DNA of 64,000 bases, from positions 1-64,000 of the forward strand of contig DAOSUR010000014.1 in the NCBI GenBank assembly GCA_035378985.1, in the 5' to 3' direction. Shown here one piece after another: positions 50,637 through 59,185 of this stretch. The number at the start of each line of letters is the position of its first letter. Within the stretch, counting starts at the first letter, position 1. Origin of the DNA: Anaerohalosphaeraceae bacterium (lineage in GTDB: Bacteria > Planctomycetota > Phycisphaerae > Sedimentisphaerales > Anaerohalosphaeraceae). Under the pieces are notes generated by a model. That model saw only the letters and a list, made by a program, of their open reading frames with translations, made no database searches and was not told where the DNA came from. A program made the translations under genes and the position numbers.

Positions 50637-51497
50637 TTACCGGAGTTTGGGCTGCGGCTTCATCGGCCGTGCATACTTGTAGGTATCTTTGTAACTGACA
50701 AAAGCCACGTGGCCGTCCAGGAAAATTGCATTGGCCAGCCCATCGTTGCGTTTTTGAAGCGTGGTCTTGTGAAAACTGGCAAAGCAATCGTAAAACCGAT
50801 TTACATCCGGGTCCGGAATCGTTGTATAGGTCCATGCCGCCGGGTCCTGAGGATGAAGCGGGGCTCCGCACAAGGCATTATCGTTGAAGACCGCCCCATA
50901 CCGGACCATCTGGCTGTTTCGATAGATAAACCAGCAATTTTCTTCGGCAAAAAAGAACACCGAAGTCGGGGAGCGAACCTCGGCCATTTTAATCACCAGC
51001 CGGTGGTTTTCCGCTGTCAAAGAGGGCTCAAAACCGCCCAAAAAGGCATTCATGCTGTAGCCGAACTGCGGCTGAATGGGAATCACCGACGGATTGCAGC
51101 CGGAGTAGTGTTCCGGACCATACGAAGAAGCGAACCGCTCAAACGTCGGGCAGACATGAATTTCACTCCACGTGCCGAAGTAGGGAAACAACCTGCCGGC
51201 CAAGTCTGGACGGCGGTCCGGATTGCGGGAGGCATCGTGCCACTGACACATTCTCGGATGACTGGTCTCATCCACAGAGCGGTAAATGGAATTCCACGCA
51301 TTCGGAAACGTGTCGTCATAATCATTCAGATACATCTTTCCAACGACGGCATATTGTTTGAGATTATTCTTGCAGAAGACCTCCCAGGCAATGGTCTTAA
51401 CCTTTCCGAGTGCGGGAATCAGAATTGACAGCAAAAGGCCAATAATGGCAATCACAACCAGAAGCTCAATGAGCGTAAAACCGGTCTTCCGCCTCAT
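50637..51497 (-). CDS. type II pseudopilin-like secreted protein
   Basis: 286 aa from the ATG at 51497 with AAAGGAG before it. Prepilin N-terminus RRKTGFTLIELLVVIAIIG, with cleavage after Gly and the conserved Glu5 (IE), followed by a long C-terminal domain. The DUF1559-like planctomycete type has the H-x9-DG end pattern, seen here as NAIFLDGHVAFV. Such pseudopilins are abundant in planctomycetes, and their partners are often unknown. No pilus machine is near. A LacI-like operator lies on its promoter, so expression probably follows a sugar signal. The next gene downstream is cmk, with its own promoter. Confidence 0.9.
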   Translation of the reverse strand: MRRKTGFTLIELLVVIAIIGLLLSILIPALGKVKTIAWEVFCKNNLKQYAVVGKMYLNDYDDTFPNAWNSIYRSVDETSHPRMCQWHDASRNPDRRPDLAGRLFPYFGTWSEIHVCPTFERFASSYGPEHYSGCNPSVIPIQPQFGYSMNAFLGGFEPSLTAENHRLVIKMAEVRSPTSVFFFAEENCWFIYRNSQMVRYGAVFNDNALCGAPLHPQDPAAWTYTTIPDPDVNRFYDCFASFHKTTLQKRNDGLANAIFLDGHVAFVSYKDTYKYARPMKPQPKLR

Positions 51498-51610
51498 ACT
51501 GATCTCCTTTTGGGGCTGTTTTTTTTTCAACTATACTTCCTACAGAGCAATAGCCGCCGGCTGTATCGATTTTGCAACAATTTTCCCGGAAGCCGGAATC
51601 CTTTTGAAAT

Positions 51611-51634
51611 GAATTAGAAACCGGTTTCTAATTC
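51611..51634. promoter_or_regulatory. LacI-family operator (24-bp perfect palindrome)
   Basis: The palindrome has half-site GAATTAGAAACC and centre CC|GG. The GAAACCGGTTTC core is of the LacI/GalR type. It begins 6 bp after the -10 box of the pseudopilin promoter, over the transcript start, which is the place for a repressor. No LacI gene is in the window. Confidence 0.75.
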
Positions 51635-51640
51635 AATTTG

Positions 51641-51668
51641 ATTTTACCCTGCCAAAAAAGTTTGTCAA
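51641..51668 (-). promoter_or_regulatory. promoter of the 50637-51497 pseudopilin gene
   Basis: Minus-strand -35 TTGACA (51663-51668), a 16-nt spacer and -10 TAAAAT (51641-51646). The predicted transcript has a leader of about 135 nt. The rest of the 360-base gap 51498-51857 shows no gene. Confidence 0.8.
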
Positions 51669-51857
51669 GGTTTTTCTTTTCGCCCGTCCTACTGCGCAGG
51701 TCGGCTCTATTATTAAATGCTCCAACTCTCCCTGTTTTCTATGAATTTTAGAGAAAAAAATTGTATATATATTCTGACAGAGTATGTCTACTAAATGTCT
51801 CTTTTTCTCTTCTCCTTTTTCCCTTGAGAGATTCCTTATACGGTACAGTTTGGGGGT

Positions 51858-53183
51858 TTACTTTGTGTCAACCCTTGCGCACTGGCAATCTTCCGGGCGG
51901 GGATTGGCTTGATCATCCCGGCGAATGACGACAATGCTCGTGTCATCCGTCTGGCTGGCCAGACCGACAAAACGACGCCGCCAGGTCATCAGCGAGCGAA
52001 TAAAGGCCTCGGAACTGTGCGTGCAGGTCTTGCCGATGGCCTCAAAAAACCGCTCTTTGCCCCAACTTTCCCCTTCAAAATTCATCGCATCAATCAATCC
52101 ATCGGTGTAAAGAATCAGCAGGTCATCCTGGACAAAGGGGATCGTTTGTATCGAATACTCTGCATCCGGCCAGACCCCTAATACCAGACCTCCCTGCTCC
52201 AGTTCGAGCAGCTCTTTGCCGTGCCGAAGCAGCCCAGGCTCATGCCCGCAGTTGCAATAGGTCAGGGTATTTTCTTTCGTATCAATCCGGGCCATAAAAA
52301 GCGTGATAAACTCTCCATCCCGGCATTCCCGGCAGGCCGTTCGATTCAGCCGGGCGATGACCTCCTGCATGCTGTGCCGGCCGTATCCGCCGTCCGCGTA
52401 GGCCCGAAGCGTCCCGCGGAACATACTCATCATAATCGCCGCGGGCACCCCCTTGCCGATGACGTCGGCAATCCCGACAATCAGCGTGTGGTCATCCAGC
52501 TGCAGAAAATCATACAAATCCCCGCCGATTTCATAGCAGGGCTGATACCGCGCCTGAATATCCAGTCCCTTCATACAGGGGGCCTTTTCGGGAATCATTC
52601 GACGCTGGATAACCGCCGCCAGACGCATCTGCTCAGCCATCCGGGCCCCTTCGAGGGCCTCCGCGTACAAGCGGGCGTTGGTAATCGCCACAGCACACTG
52701 GGTCGCCACCAGCCGGGCCAGACGAATTGCATTCTCATCAAACCGATTCGGTTCCGGACTATACAGCCGCAACACTCCCAGCGGCTTGTCGCGGAAAATC
52801 ATTGCCACCGTCAGCTGGCTGATGAGCCCCTCTCGAATGGTGGCCTCCCGGTACTGCACTCGGCTGTCCACCCGCATATCATCCAGCACCACCGCCTTGC
52901 CCTCAAAGGCCTCTTTGACCACGGGGTCATCCTTGGTCACCGGTCCTTTATTGCGATAGGCCTCGCTTAAGCCGTAGGTGCTGCGCATCTTCAGGTCGCC
53001 TGATTCTTCATCCAGAAGCCGAATCGAACAGGCCGTCGTGTTGGTTACGCGCACGGCCGTCTCGGCCAGACGGTCCAGCACTTCCTGAAGGCGGAAATTG
53101 CCCGCCACCAGAGTGGAAATCTGGTAAATCTCTTCTTCCCGCTGTATTTGCTGTTTTTCTGATTCTGTCATTACTGTATCCAT
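51858..53183 (-). CDS. GAF domain SpoIIE-type serine phosphatase (PP2C)
   Basis: 441 aa from the ATG at 53183, which has GGAGGAG 5 nt before it; the frame is open to 53480 but that part is AT-rich intergenic DNA. N-terminal GAF domain (about 20-170, ligand-sensing), then a PP2C domain (about 210-420) with GGDLYDFLQLDD, VIGKGVPAAIMMSMFRG, NCGHEPGLLR, LYTDGLIDAMN and TDDTSIVVI, the metal-binding Asp positions. SpoIIE/RsbU phosphatases dephosphorylate anti-sigma-factor antagonists; no partner is next to it. An inverted repeat flanks its -10 box. Soluble; no membrane helix. Confidence 0.9.
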   Translation of the reverse strand: MDTVMTESEKQQIQREEEIYQISTLVAGNFRLQEVLDRLAETAVRVTNTTACSIRLLDEESGDLKMRSTYGLSEAYRNKGPVTKDDPVVKEAFEGKAVVLDDMRVDSRVQYREATIREGLISQLTVAMIFRDKPLGVLRLYSPEPNRFDENAIRLARLVATQCAVAITNARLYAEALEGARMAEQMRLAAVIQRRMIPEKAPCMKGLDIQARYQPCYEIGGDLYDFLQLDDHTLIVGIADVIGKGVPAAIMMSMFRGTLRAYADGGYGRHSMQEVIARLNRTACRECRDGEFITLFMARIDTKENTLTYCNCGHEPGLLRHGKELLELEQGGLVLGVWPDAEYSIQTIPFVQDDLLILYTDGLIDAMNFEGESWGKERFFEAIGKTCTHSSEAFIRSLMTWRRRFVGLASQTDDTSIVVIRRDDQANPRPEDCQCARVDTK

Positions 53184-53226
53184 TAAAGCTCCTCCATGAA
53201 CATACAAAACCATAGATGATTCTACG

Positions 53227-53262
53227 TTTGAAGAAACTCCTATTATATCTTTTTTCTTCAAA
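53227..53262. promoter_or_regulatory. inverted repeat around the -10 of the phosphatase gene
   Basis: TTTGAAGAAA (53227-53236), 16 nt, TTTCTTCAAA (53253-53262). The spacer holds a minus-strand TATAAT (53242-53247), about 59 nt before the ATG at 53183. A perfect 10-bp IR around the promoter suggests an operator. The rest of the 318-base gap 53184-53501 is AT-rich, with no gene seen. Confidence 0.5.
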
Positions 53263-53501
53263 AACGATACGAAATTAGTCAGCTTTCGATTACAAACCTG
53301 ACATACCCACTCATACTTGCCTATTCTGCATAGACATAGTCCTTTATTTCCCTCGAATAGCATAATATAAGGACATTTTACATCCGTTGTTCGCCGGATT
53401 CTTTCCCGTTTTTTGAAGTTTTTGCTGTTTTTCCAGTAAAAAGAAGGTAGAGCGGACATTAATAAAAGGGAGACAAGCACAACGTCAATGGAGCGTTTTT
53501 T

Positions 53502-54347
53502 ATGGAAATCAAAAAAACGGGGGCGAGTCGGACAGAACGCAGGGCTTTTACGCTGATAGAACTTCTGGTTGTAATCGCCATTATCGCTGTTTTGCTGTCG
53601 GTACTGCTGCCGGCCCTAAAAAAGGCCAAATATCAGGCCCGAATGATGGTAGATCGAAACAACCTAAAGACTCTCGGGACCGCCATGCAGGTCTATTTGA
53701 CCCATAATAAAAACCGTTTTTTCCCTTACCCGGACAATACCACGAGTGTTCTTTGGCTGGATGCTATCGGACAAAATGTCGGAAACGTGGATGAAGTTCG
53801 ATTCTGTCCGGAAACTGAATCACAGCTGAAAACCGTTGAAAATGAATACAACGGCTCAACGAGTTTGTGGGGTACATCCCTGCGGCCGTGGCTGTGGAAT
53901 TATTCGGCTCAGTCGCATAAACGCTATGAAACCGGCAGTTACGGCTTCAACGGCTGGTTTTACGGCGATGCCAACCGCTGGGTGCCGACATCGATGCAGA
54001 ACTATCCCTATGCCAGCTTAAACGATGTGAAAGCCGCCGGCGAAGCCCCTGTTTTCCTCGATGCCAACTGGGTGGACGGCTGGCCGCAAAATACCAACAC
54101 CCTGCCTGCTAATGCCGTTTCCGGGACCACCAACTTTTACGACACCGGCGACCAGACCGGCGGAACGACCGAACGGGCCATCGGACGTTTTGTCCTGAAC
54201 CGCCACGGACGAAAAACCAATGTGGCTTTTCTGGATATGCACGTGGACACCCTGGTCCATGAGCAGCTCTGGACGCTGGCCTGGCACAAAGGGTCAAAAC
54301 CCAATTATTCGCCTGTGCTGCCCAAACCGCTGCCGAAAGAAAAATAA
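53502..54347 (+). CDS. type II pseudopilin-like secreted protein
   Basis: 281 aa. Prepilin leader ERRAFTLIELLVVIAIIAVL (cleavage position Ala, not the usual Gly, before FTLIE), then a domain with RNNLKTLGTAMQVYL and the C-terminal NRHGRKTNVAFLDMHVD, a variant of the H-x9-DG end with DM in place of DG. GGAG lies about 10 nt before the ATG. A possible promoter is TTGAAG-17-GTAAAA at about 53417. It is divergent from the phosphatase gene and converges on the uronate operon, 9 nt from the DUF72 stop. Function unknown; surface location is inferred. Confidence 0.88.
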   Translation: MEIKKTGASRTERRAFTLIELLVVIAIIAVLLSVLLPALKKAKYQARMMVDRNNLKTLGTAMQVYLTHNKNRFFPYPDNTTSVLWLDAIGQNVGNVDEVRFCPETESQLKTVENEYNGSTSLWGTSLRPWLWNYSAQSHKRYETGSYGFNGWFYGDANRWVPTSMQNYPYASLNDVKAAGEAPVFLDANWVDGWPQNTNTLPANAVSGTTNFYDTGDQTGGTTERAIGRFVLNRHGRKTNVAFLDMHVDTLVHEQLWTLAWHKGSKPNYSPVLPKPLPKEK

Positions 54348-54356
54348 CCCGCCCCG

Positions 54357-55226
54357 TTATTCAAACAGAGCCCCCGAAAGGGCAATCCGGGCCAGAGAAG
54401 GATACCGGGCCAGCAGGCTGTCAGGCACGCGCTGTTTCAGTCCGGTCAGAAGAAACTTCAATTCGAGCGCGTTGGCCAATTCAGCTCCCTTGTAATGATT
54501 ATTCGCAATCACCGTATAGGTCTTACAATGGGCCGCCAGCCGCCCAATCCGTGCCGCAATTTCCTTTAATTCCTCCGGTGAATAATAATAATCATACCTC
54601 TCATCGCGGGTGGATTTGGCAAACCAAGCGGCGGCATTGCGCCCATGCAGACGCATATAACCCGCTGAACCGACGGTTTGGTCATCCAAAACAAACGAAT
54701 CAGGACCCGCAGGATAATCGATGGAACAAACCGTCACGCCTCTGTTTTCCAGCTCGCGCAGAAAGGCGGGCTGCCTCCAGGATGCATGCCGCACTTCGAC
54801 GGCAATCGGGCAGCAATCCCGGAATTGCTCAATCAGATTTCCCAGATAGCGCCGATTGTCATCCGCAGCAGTGAAATCATACCGAAACTGCATCAAAAGA
54901 CAGCGCAGCCGTCCAGTTTCCAGCAAGGGAGCAAAACCGTCCCGAAACTGCCGCACCAGTTCCGAATCAATTTGTCCTTCGTGGGTAAACTTCTGATGCA
55001 GTTTGGCAGTAAAGAAAAACCCCTCCCGCCCCTGCACCTGCGCAGCCCAGGTTTCTGTCGTTTTTCTGTCCGGCGGACGATAAAACGTGCTGTTGATTTC
55101 GATGCAGTCCACCAGCCCGGATACAAACCGCAGCGTCTCTTTGCAGCCTTTGGGATAGACAATTCCCGCCCAGTCCGGATAGGACCAGCCGGCCGTACCA
55201 ACGGCAATCGAAACAGACTGCTCCAT
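54357..55226 (-). CDS. DUF72 (YecE-like) family protein
   Basis: 289 aa. The DUF72 TIM-barrel pattern is clear: GTAGWSYPDWAGIVYPKG at the N-terminus, EINSTFYRPPDRKTTETWA (about 44-62), FTAKLHQKFTH, VEVRHASW and the YMRLHGR segment, then YTVIANNHYKGAELAN. The family (YecE) is widespread and its function is not established. It follows kdgK by 19 nt, so it is the last gene of the uronate operon, possibly by chance. No membrane or signal sequence. Confidence 0.93.
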   Translation of the reverse strand: MEQSVSIAVGTAGWSYPDWAGIVYPKGCKETLRFVSGLVDCIEINSTFYRPPDRKTTETWAAQVQGREGFFFTAKLHQKFTHEGQIDSELVRQFRDGFAPLLETGRLRCLLMQFRYDFTAADDNRRYLGNLIEQFRDCCPIAVEVRHASWRQPAFLRELENRGVTVCSIDYPAGPDSFVLDDQTVGSAGYMRLHGRNAAAWFAKSTRDERYDYYYSPEELKEIAARIGRLAAHCKTYTVIANNHYKGAELANALELKFLLTGLKQRVPDSLLARYPSLARIALSGALFE

Positions 55227-55245
55227 AAACAGAAACCGCTGCGGC

Positions 55246-56346
55246 TCAGCGGCTGATGCGGGCGGATTTGCCCTTCATCACCCGCTCCACCTCCGCCAGC
55301 GTCGCCGTGGTTGTATCGCCCGGTGTCGTCATCGCCAGCGCCCCGTGGGCCGCTCCGTACTCGACCGCCTCCTGCGGGCTCTTGCCTTCCATCAGGCCGT
55401 AGATCAGACCGGAGGCGAAACTGTCTCCGCCGCCGACGCGGTCGAGGATTTCCAAATCCTCCCGCAGGGGCGCATCATAAAAGCGACCGTCATAGTACAA
55501 AACCGCTCCCCAGTCATTCCGCGTGGCGGTCCGGGCGTTTCGAAGGGTTGTTGCCACGGCCTTGAAGTTGGGGAAAACCTTGACGGCCTCGGCAATCATC
55601 TTCTTGAAGTTCGACGGGTCGAGTTTGGAGCAGTCCGCATCCAGGCCGGCCACATCAAAGCCCAGCGCGGCCGAAAAGTCCTCTTCGTTGCCGAGCATCA
55701 CATCCACAAACGGGGCAATTCTGCGGTTGACCTCCACGGCCCGCTCTTTGCCGCCGAATTCCTTCCACAGCGAGGCCCGATAGTTCAAATCGTAGGAAAT
55801 CACCGTACCGTATTTGCGGGCGGCCTCCATCGCCTCCAGAATCACATCGGGCGTCGTCGGCGAAAGCCCTGCAAAAATGCCGCCGGTGTGAAACCACCGC
55901 ACGCCGTCTCGTCCGAAGATTTTCTCCCAGTCGATATCGCCCTTTTTCATTTGGGAGGCGGCGCTGTTGGCCCGGTCCGAGCAGCCTACCGCCGCCCGAA
56001 CGCCGTAGCCGCGCTCCGTAAAATTCAGCCCGACGCGGGTCTTGCGGCCGATGCCGTCAAACGGCACCCAGCGGACATACTCGAGACTGACGCCGCCCTG
56101 CAGGAGCAAATCCTCCAAAAGACGCCCGACGGGATTATCCGGAATGGCCGTCACCAGGGCCGCCCGCTTGCCGAAGCAGCGGCGAAGACCGCGGGCGACG
56201 TTGTATTCCCCGCCGCCCTCCCAGACCCGAAACGTGCGCGTGGTATGAATCCGCTCTTCGCCCGGGTCGAGCCGAAGCATCACTTCCCCCAGAGAAAGGA
56301 TATCGTATTTGCATTCCGATGCAGGACGCAGGTTTAAAGTCGCCAT
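55246..56346 (-). CDS. kdgK: 2-keto-3-deoxygluconate kinase (PfkB family)
   Basis: 366 aa from the ATG at 56346, with GGGAGGA before it. PfkB-family ribokinase fold: N-terminal YDILSLGEVMLRLDPGEER, substrate-lid region, and C-terminal VGGGDSFASGLIYGLMEG (about 312-329), with the catalytic Asp in GGGDSF. Product KDPG would enter the lower Entner-Doudoroff path; no KDPG aldolase is in the window. The KDG assignment rests on the position right after kduI-kduD and on similarity to KdgK; other sugar substrates are possible. Upstream kduD ends 14 nt away. Confidence 0.85.
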   Translation of the reverse strand: MATLNLRPASECKYDILSLGEVMLRLDPGEERIHTTRTFRVWEGGGEYNVARGLRRCFGKRAALVTAIPDNPVGRLLEDLLLQGGVSLEYVRWVPFDGIGRKTRVGLNFTERGYGVRAAVGCSDRANSAASQMKKGDIDWEKIFGRDGVRWFHTGGIFAGLSPTTPDVILEAMEAARKYGTVISYDLNYRASLWKEFGGKERAVEVNRRIAPFVDVMLGNEEDFSAALGFDVAGLDADCSKLDPSNFKKMIAEAVKVFPNFKAVATTLRNARTATRNDWGAVLYYDGRFYDAPLREDLEILDRVGGGDSFASGLIYGLMEGKSPQEAVEYGAAHGALAMTTPGDTTTATLAEVERVMKGKSARISR

Positions 56347-56360
56347 GATTTCTGTCCTCC

Positions 56361-57122
56361 CTATCGCGCCAGCCAGCCGCCGTCCACGGCAACGGTGTAT
56401 CCGTGCATATAATCCGAGGCCGCCGAGGCCAGAAAGACCGCCACCCCCTGCAGGTCCTCCGGCTCGCCCCATCGGCCCGCTGGAATCCGGTCGAGGATGG
56501 CCTTATTCCGTTCCGGATTTTCGCGGAGGGCTTTCGTATTGTCTGTAGCCATATAGCCCGGAGCGATTGCATTGACATTGATTTTATAGGGGGCCAGCTC
56601 GCAGGCCAAAAGCCGCGTCAGCCCCATCACCGCGCTCTTGGAGGCCGTATAAGAGGGCACCAGAATCCCGCCCTGAAAACTGAGCATCGAGGCCGTATTG
56701 ACAATTTTGCCGCCCCGGCCCTGCTGAATCATCACCCGGGCGACCGCCTGGCTGAGGAAAAACAGCGTGCGGATGTTGATGTTCATCACATCATCCCAGT
56801 CCTTTTCGGAAAACTCCAGCAGCGGGGCCCGCCGGATAATGCCGGCGTTGTTGAAAAGAATATCAATCCCGCCAAGTTTTTCGACGGTTTCCCTGACAAT
56901 CACATCCACACAGTCTTTTTTGCTCAGGTCGGCCGTGATGGTGATGCATTTGCGTCCGAGCTGCTCAATACGGGCTTTGCTTTCGGACATATCCAGAATA
57001 TCCACCAGCGCAATGTCCGCCCCCGCCTCCGCCAGAGCAACGGCCATGGCCTGCCCGAGGCCGCGGGCCGAACCGGTGATAATCGCTTTTTTGCCGTCCA
57101 ACTTAAATTTATCCAGAATCAT
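56361..57122 (-). CDS. kduD: 2-dehydro-3-deoxy-D-gluconate 5-dehydrogenase
   Basis: 253 aa, short-chain dehydrogenase. NAD-binding ITGSARGLGQAMA (about 14-26), NNAGIIRR, catalytic Ser in NTASMLSF, YTASK (Tyr-x3-Lys, about 155), and a C-terminus of HGYTVAVDGGWLAR. KduD reduces 2,5-diketo-3-deoxygluconate to KDG. The DGGWLAR ending and the neighbours KduI and KdgK support this over a generic SDR. AGGACAGT sits before the ATG at 57122. Confidence 0.93.
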   Translation of the reverse strand: MILDKFKLDGKKAIITGSARGLGQAMAVALAEAGADIALVDILDMSESKARIEQLGRKCITITADLSKKDCVDVIVRETVEKLGGIDILFNNAGIIRRAPLLEFSEKDWDDVMNINIRTLFFLSQAVARVMIQQGRGGKIVNTASMLSFQGGILVPSYTASKSAVMGLTRLLACELAPYKINVNAIAPGYMATDNTKALRENPERNKAILDRIPAGRWGEPEDLQGVAVFLASAASDYMHGYTVAVDGGWLAR

Positions 57123-57141
57123 ACTGTCCTGCCTTCCTTCC

Positions 57142-57972
57142 TTACCGAATATCATCCATTGTCAAATGATCCATATCTTCAAAGGTCTGATTCTCGCCGC
57201 CCATGCCCCAGCAGAAGGTATAGGCCGCTGTGCCGACGCCGGAATGAATCGACCAGCTGGGCGAAATGACCGCCTGCCCTTCCGCCACAACGATATGCCG
57301 GGTTTCGCTGGGCCTGCCCATCAGATGAAACACGCGGGCATTTGCGGGCATATGGAAATACATATACACCTCCATCCGGCGCTCGTGCGTATGCGGGGGC
57401 ATCGTATTCCACACGCAGCCCGGCTCCAGCACTGTAAAGCCCATCACCAGCTGGCAGCTCGGCACGCCTTTGGGGTGAATGCACTGGTAAATCGTGCGTT
57501 TGTTGGCCTGCTCGATGCTGCCCAGATGCACCGGATTGGCCTGCGCCTTGGGAATCAGGGTCGTCGGATACTCCCGGTGCGCCGGATAGCTGAGCAGATA
57601 AAATCGCGCCGGCTGCGCGGGGCTGGCGCTGACAAATTCAATCTGCCGGCTGCCGCGTCCGACATACAGACAATCCAGATTCGCCATCGGAAACGCTCGG
57701 CCGTCCACAACAATCTGACCGGCCCCGCCGATATTCAGAACGCCCATCTCCCGCCGCTGACAGAAGTACTCCGCCCGCAGCTGCTCGGCCGCCGAAAGGG
57801 TCAGCGGCGTCCCGACCGGAACCGCCGAGCCGACAATCACGCGGTCCACATCACAATACAGCATCTCAATCCGCTCGGGTGCAAAGAGCGTTTCAATCAG
57901 AAACGCATCCCGAATCTCCTGCGTCGTCATCCGGCAGAACCGCACCGGATCCGGAACATAACGTACCTGCAT
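57142..57972 (-). CDS. kduI: 4-deoxy-L-threo-5-hexosulose-uronate ketol-isomerase
   Basis: 276 aa, cupin-fold isomerase that turns unsaturated uronate products of pectate lyase into 2,5-diketo-3-deoxygluconate. Metal site is visible in TMPPHTHERRMEVYMYF (two His and a Glu, about 197-213), with a third His in IHSGVG (about 243); the C-terminus GENQTFEDMDHL is family-typical. AAAGGA precedes the ATG. It lies between DUF4861 (21 nt) and kduD (19 nt) in the leftward operon. Length matches E. coli KduI (278 aa). Confidence 0.95.
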   Translation of the reverse strand: MQVRYVPDPVRFCRMTTQEIRDAFLIETLFAPERIEMLYCDVDRVIVGSAVPVGTPLTLSAAEQLRAEYFCQRREMGVLNIGGAGQIVVDGRAFPMANLDCLYVGRGSRQIEFVSASPAQPARFYLLSYPAHREYPTTLIPKAQANPVHLGSIEQANKRTIYQCIHPKGVPSCQLVMGFTVLEPGCVWNTMPPHTHERRMEVYMYFHMPANARVFHLMGRPSETRHIVVAEGQAVISPSWSIHSGVGTAAYTFCWGMGGENQTFEDMDHLTMDDIR

Positions 57973-57993
57973 AGCATCCTTTCGACAAATAGG

Positions 57994-59145
57994 TTACGGC
58001 AGCCATTCCACCGCGACCGGATTGTCCAGCCGCTGCTTGAATGTCTTCAGATACTGCTGCCATTTTTCAAATGTACGAAACTCTTCATTTTTATCCCAGC
58101 AGGAGCCGGCATAATACACCACCGGCTTGGCAATCTTGTGGGAAAGCGTCAGGAGAAGATGTCCGTCGGCCTCTGTCGGCTCTACCGCCCAGCCGGCCCC
58201 GAAGACAACCCCGCAGCCCATATGGCCGCTGATGAAATCCGTCGGCAGCCAGTAGGCAATGCTCTGCGGGGCCTTCCAGGTCTGCTGACTGGTTTCCCGC
58301 AGGACAATGCCCGCCGCCAGCGGCAGGGTATCCGTCTGGGAACAGGTGTAGGTGCACTCGATGCGGCTTAAGCTGCTGCCCAAATCAATCGAAATCCGCT
58401 TGACTTCGCTGACGGTATAGGGACCGGCCTGCCACGGACGATACATCAGCTCAAAGACGGAACGAAGCGGGCCGTTGGCCAGAATCTTCCACTGGACAAA
58501 ATTGTGCGGAGGGAGGCAGACCTTGCCGTCCACAAACGGGGCAAGACCGCCGCAGCCGAGGGTGTTGCCGACTTTGTAAAAATCCCCACCTTCACCGTGG
58601 TCATAATGATAAGGAATCTGCTTTTCATTGTAATCGCGGATGAATTTGTCGATGACCGGATACGGGACACATTTGCCCCAGGCGTCAATCCCGCTGGTGA
58701 TGGTCTCATACTCCAATGCCGGGCCGTACATCCGGTACGCCGCCTTGTCGTTTTCCCATCCGAAGTCATCCTTGCGCTCCGGAATAAAGCGGCAGTACGT
58801 CCGAGCCGGTGAATCGGGCTCCGTCATCCCCTCCGGGCGCTTCAGCAGAACAAATTCTTTTTTCTGTCCGGGCTGCAAATCCGTCTGGAAAAGCAGAGTC
58901 GTACGGCCGTCAATCTCAAGGACCTGCGTGCGCAGCGGCTGCCGCGTGGAGGCATCCAGCACGGCCGTCTCCTGCGGCTTCAGGTCCGCCGAGCGATTCT
59001 GAATCTCCGCCCAATCCAGTTCGATGCTCTCCTGGACTCGCAGGATTTGGGTTGGATTGACAACAGCAACGCGAATCTCCGACTGGACCCGGCAGGCCCC
59101 TGCGAATACAATCAATCCCGCCGTCAAAAACACCTTCGACTTCAT
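57994..59145 (-). CDS. exported DUF4861 protein of pectin locus
   Basis: 383 aa with N-terminal signal VFLTAGLIVFAGACRVQ; the AGAC may act as a lipobox. DUF4861-type sequence: FVLLKRPEGMTEPDSPARTYCRFIPERKDDFGWENDKAAYRMYGPALE is a family hallmark, followed by HYDHGEGGDFYKVGNTLGCGG. The family occurs in rhamnogalacturonan and pectin loci of Bacteroidetes and planctomycetes; its activity is not settled and a glycosidase or beta-glucuronyl role has been proposed. The location in this operon, between the esterase and kduI, fits an accessory pectin role. Inference beyond that is weak. Confidence 0.88.
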   Translation of the reverse strand: MKSKVFLTAGLIVFAGACRVQSEIRVAVVNPTQILRVQESIELDWAEIQNRSADLKPQETAVLDASTRQPLRTQVLEIDGRTTLLFQTDLQPGQKKEFVLLKRPEGMTEPDSPARTYCRFIPERKDDFGWENDKAAYRMYGPALEYETITSGIDAWGKCVPYPVIDKFIRDYNEKQIPYHYDHGEGGDFYKVGNTLGCGGLAPFVDGKVCLPPHNFVQWKILANGPLRSVFELMYRPWQAGPYTVSEVKRISIDLGSSLSRIECTYTCSQTDTLPLAAGIVLRETSQQTWKAPQSIAYWLPTDFISGHMGCGVVFGAGWAVEPTEADGHLLLTLSHKIAKPVVYYAGSCWDKNEEFRTFEKWQQYLKTFKQRLDNPVAVEWLP

Positions 59146-59185
59146 GGTTCACCTCTCTTCTCGATTCCGGCTGTTTTAGGATTCT

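Noticed and set aside
56767..58371. 534-codon open frame opposite kduI and kduD
   Set aside because: It covers two conserved genes on the other strand and shows no known domain.
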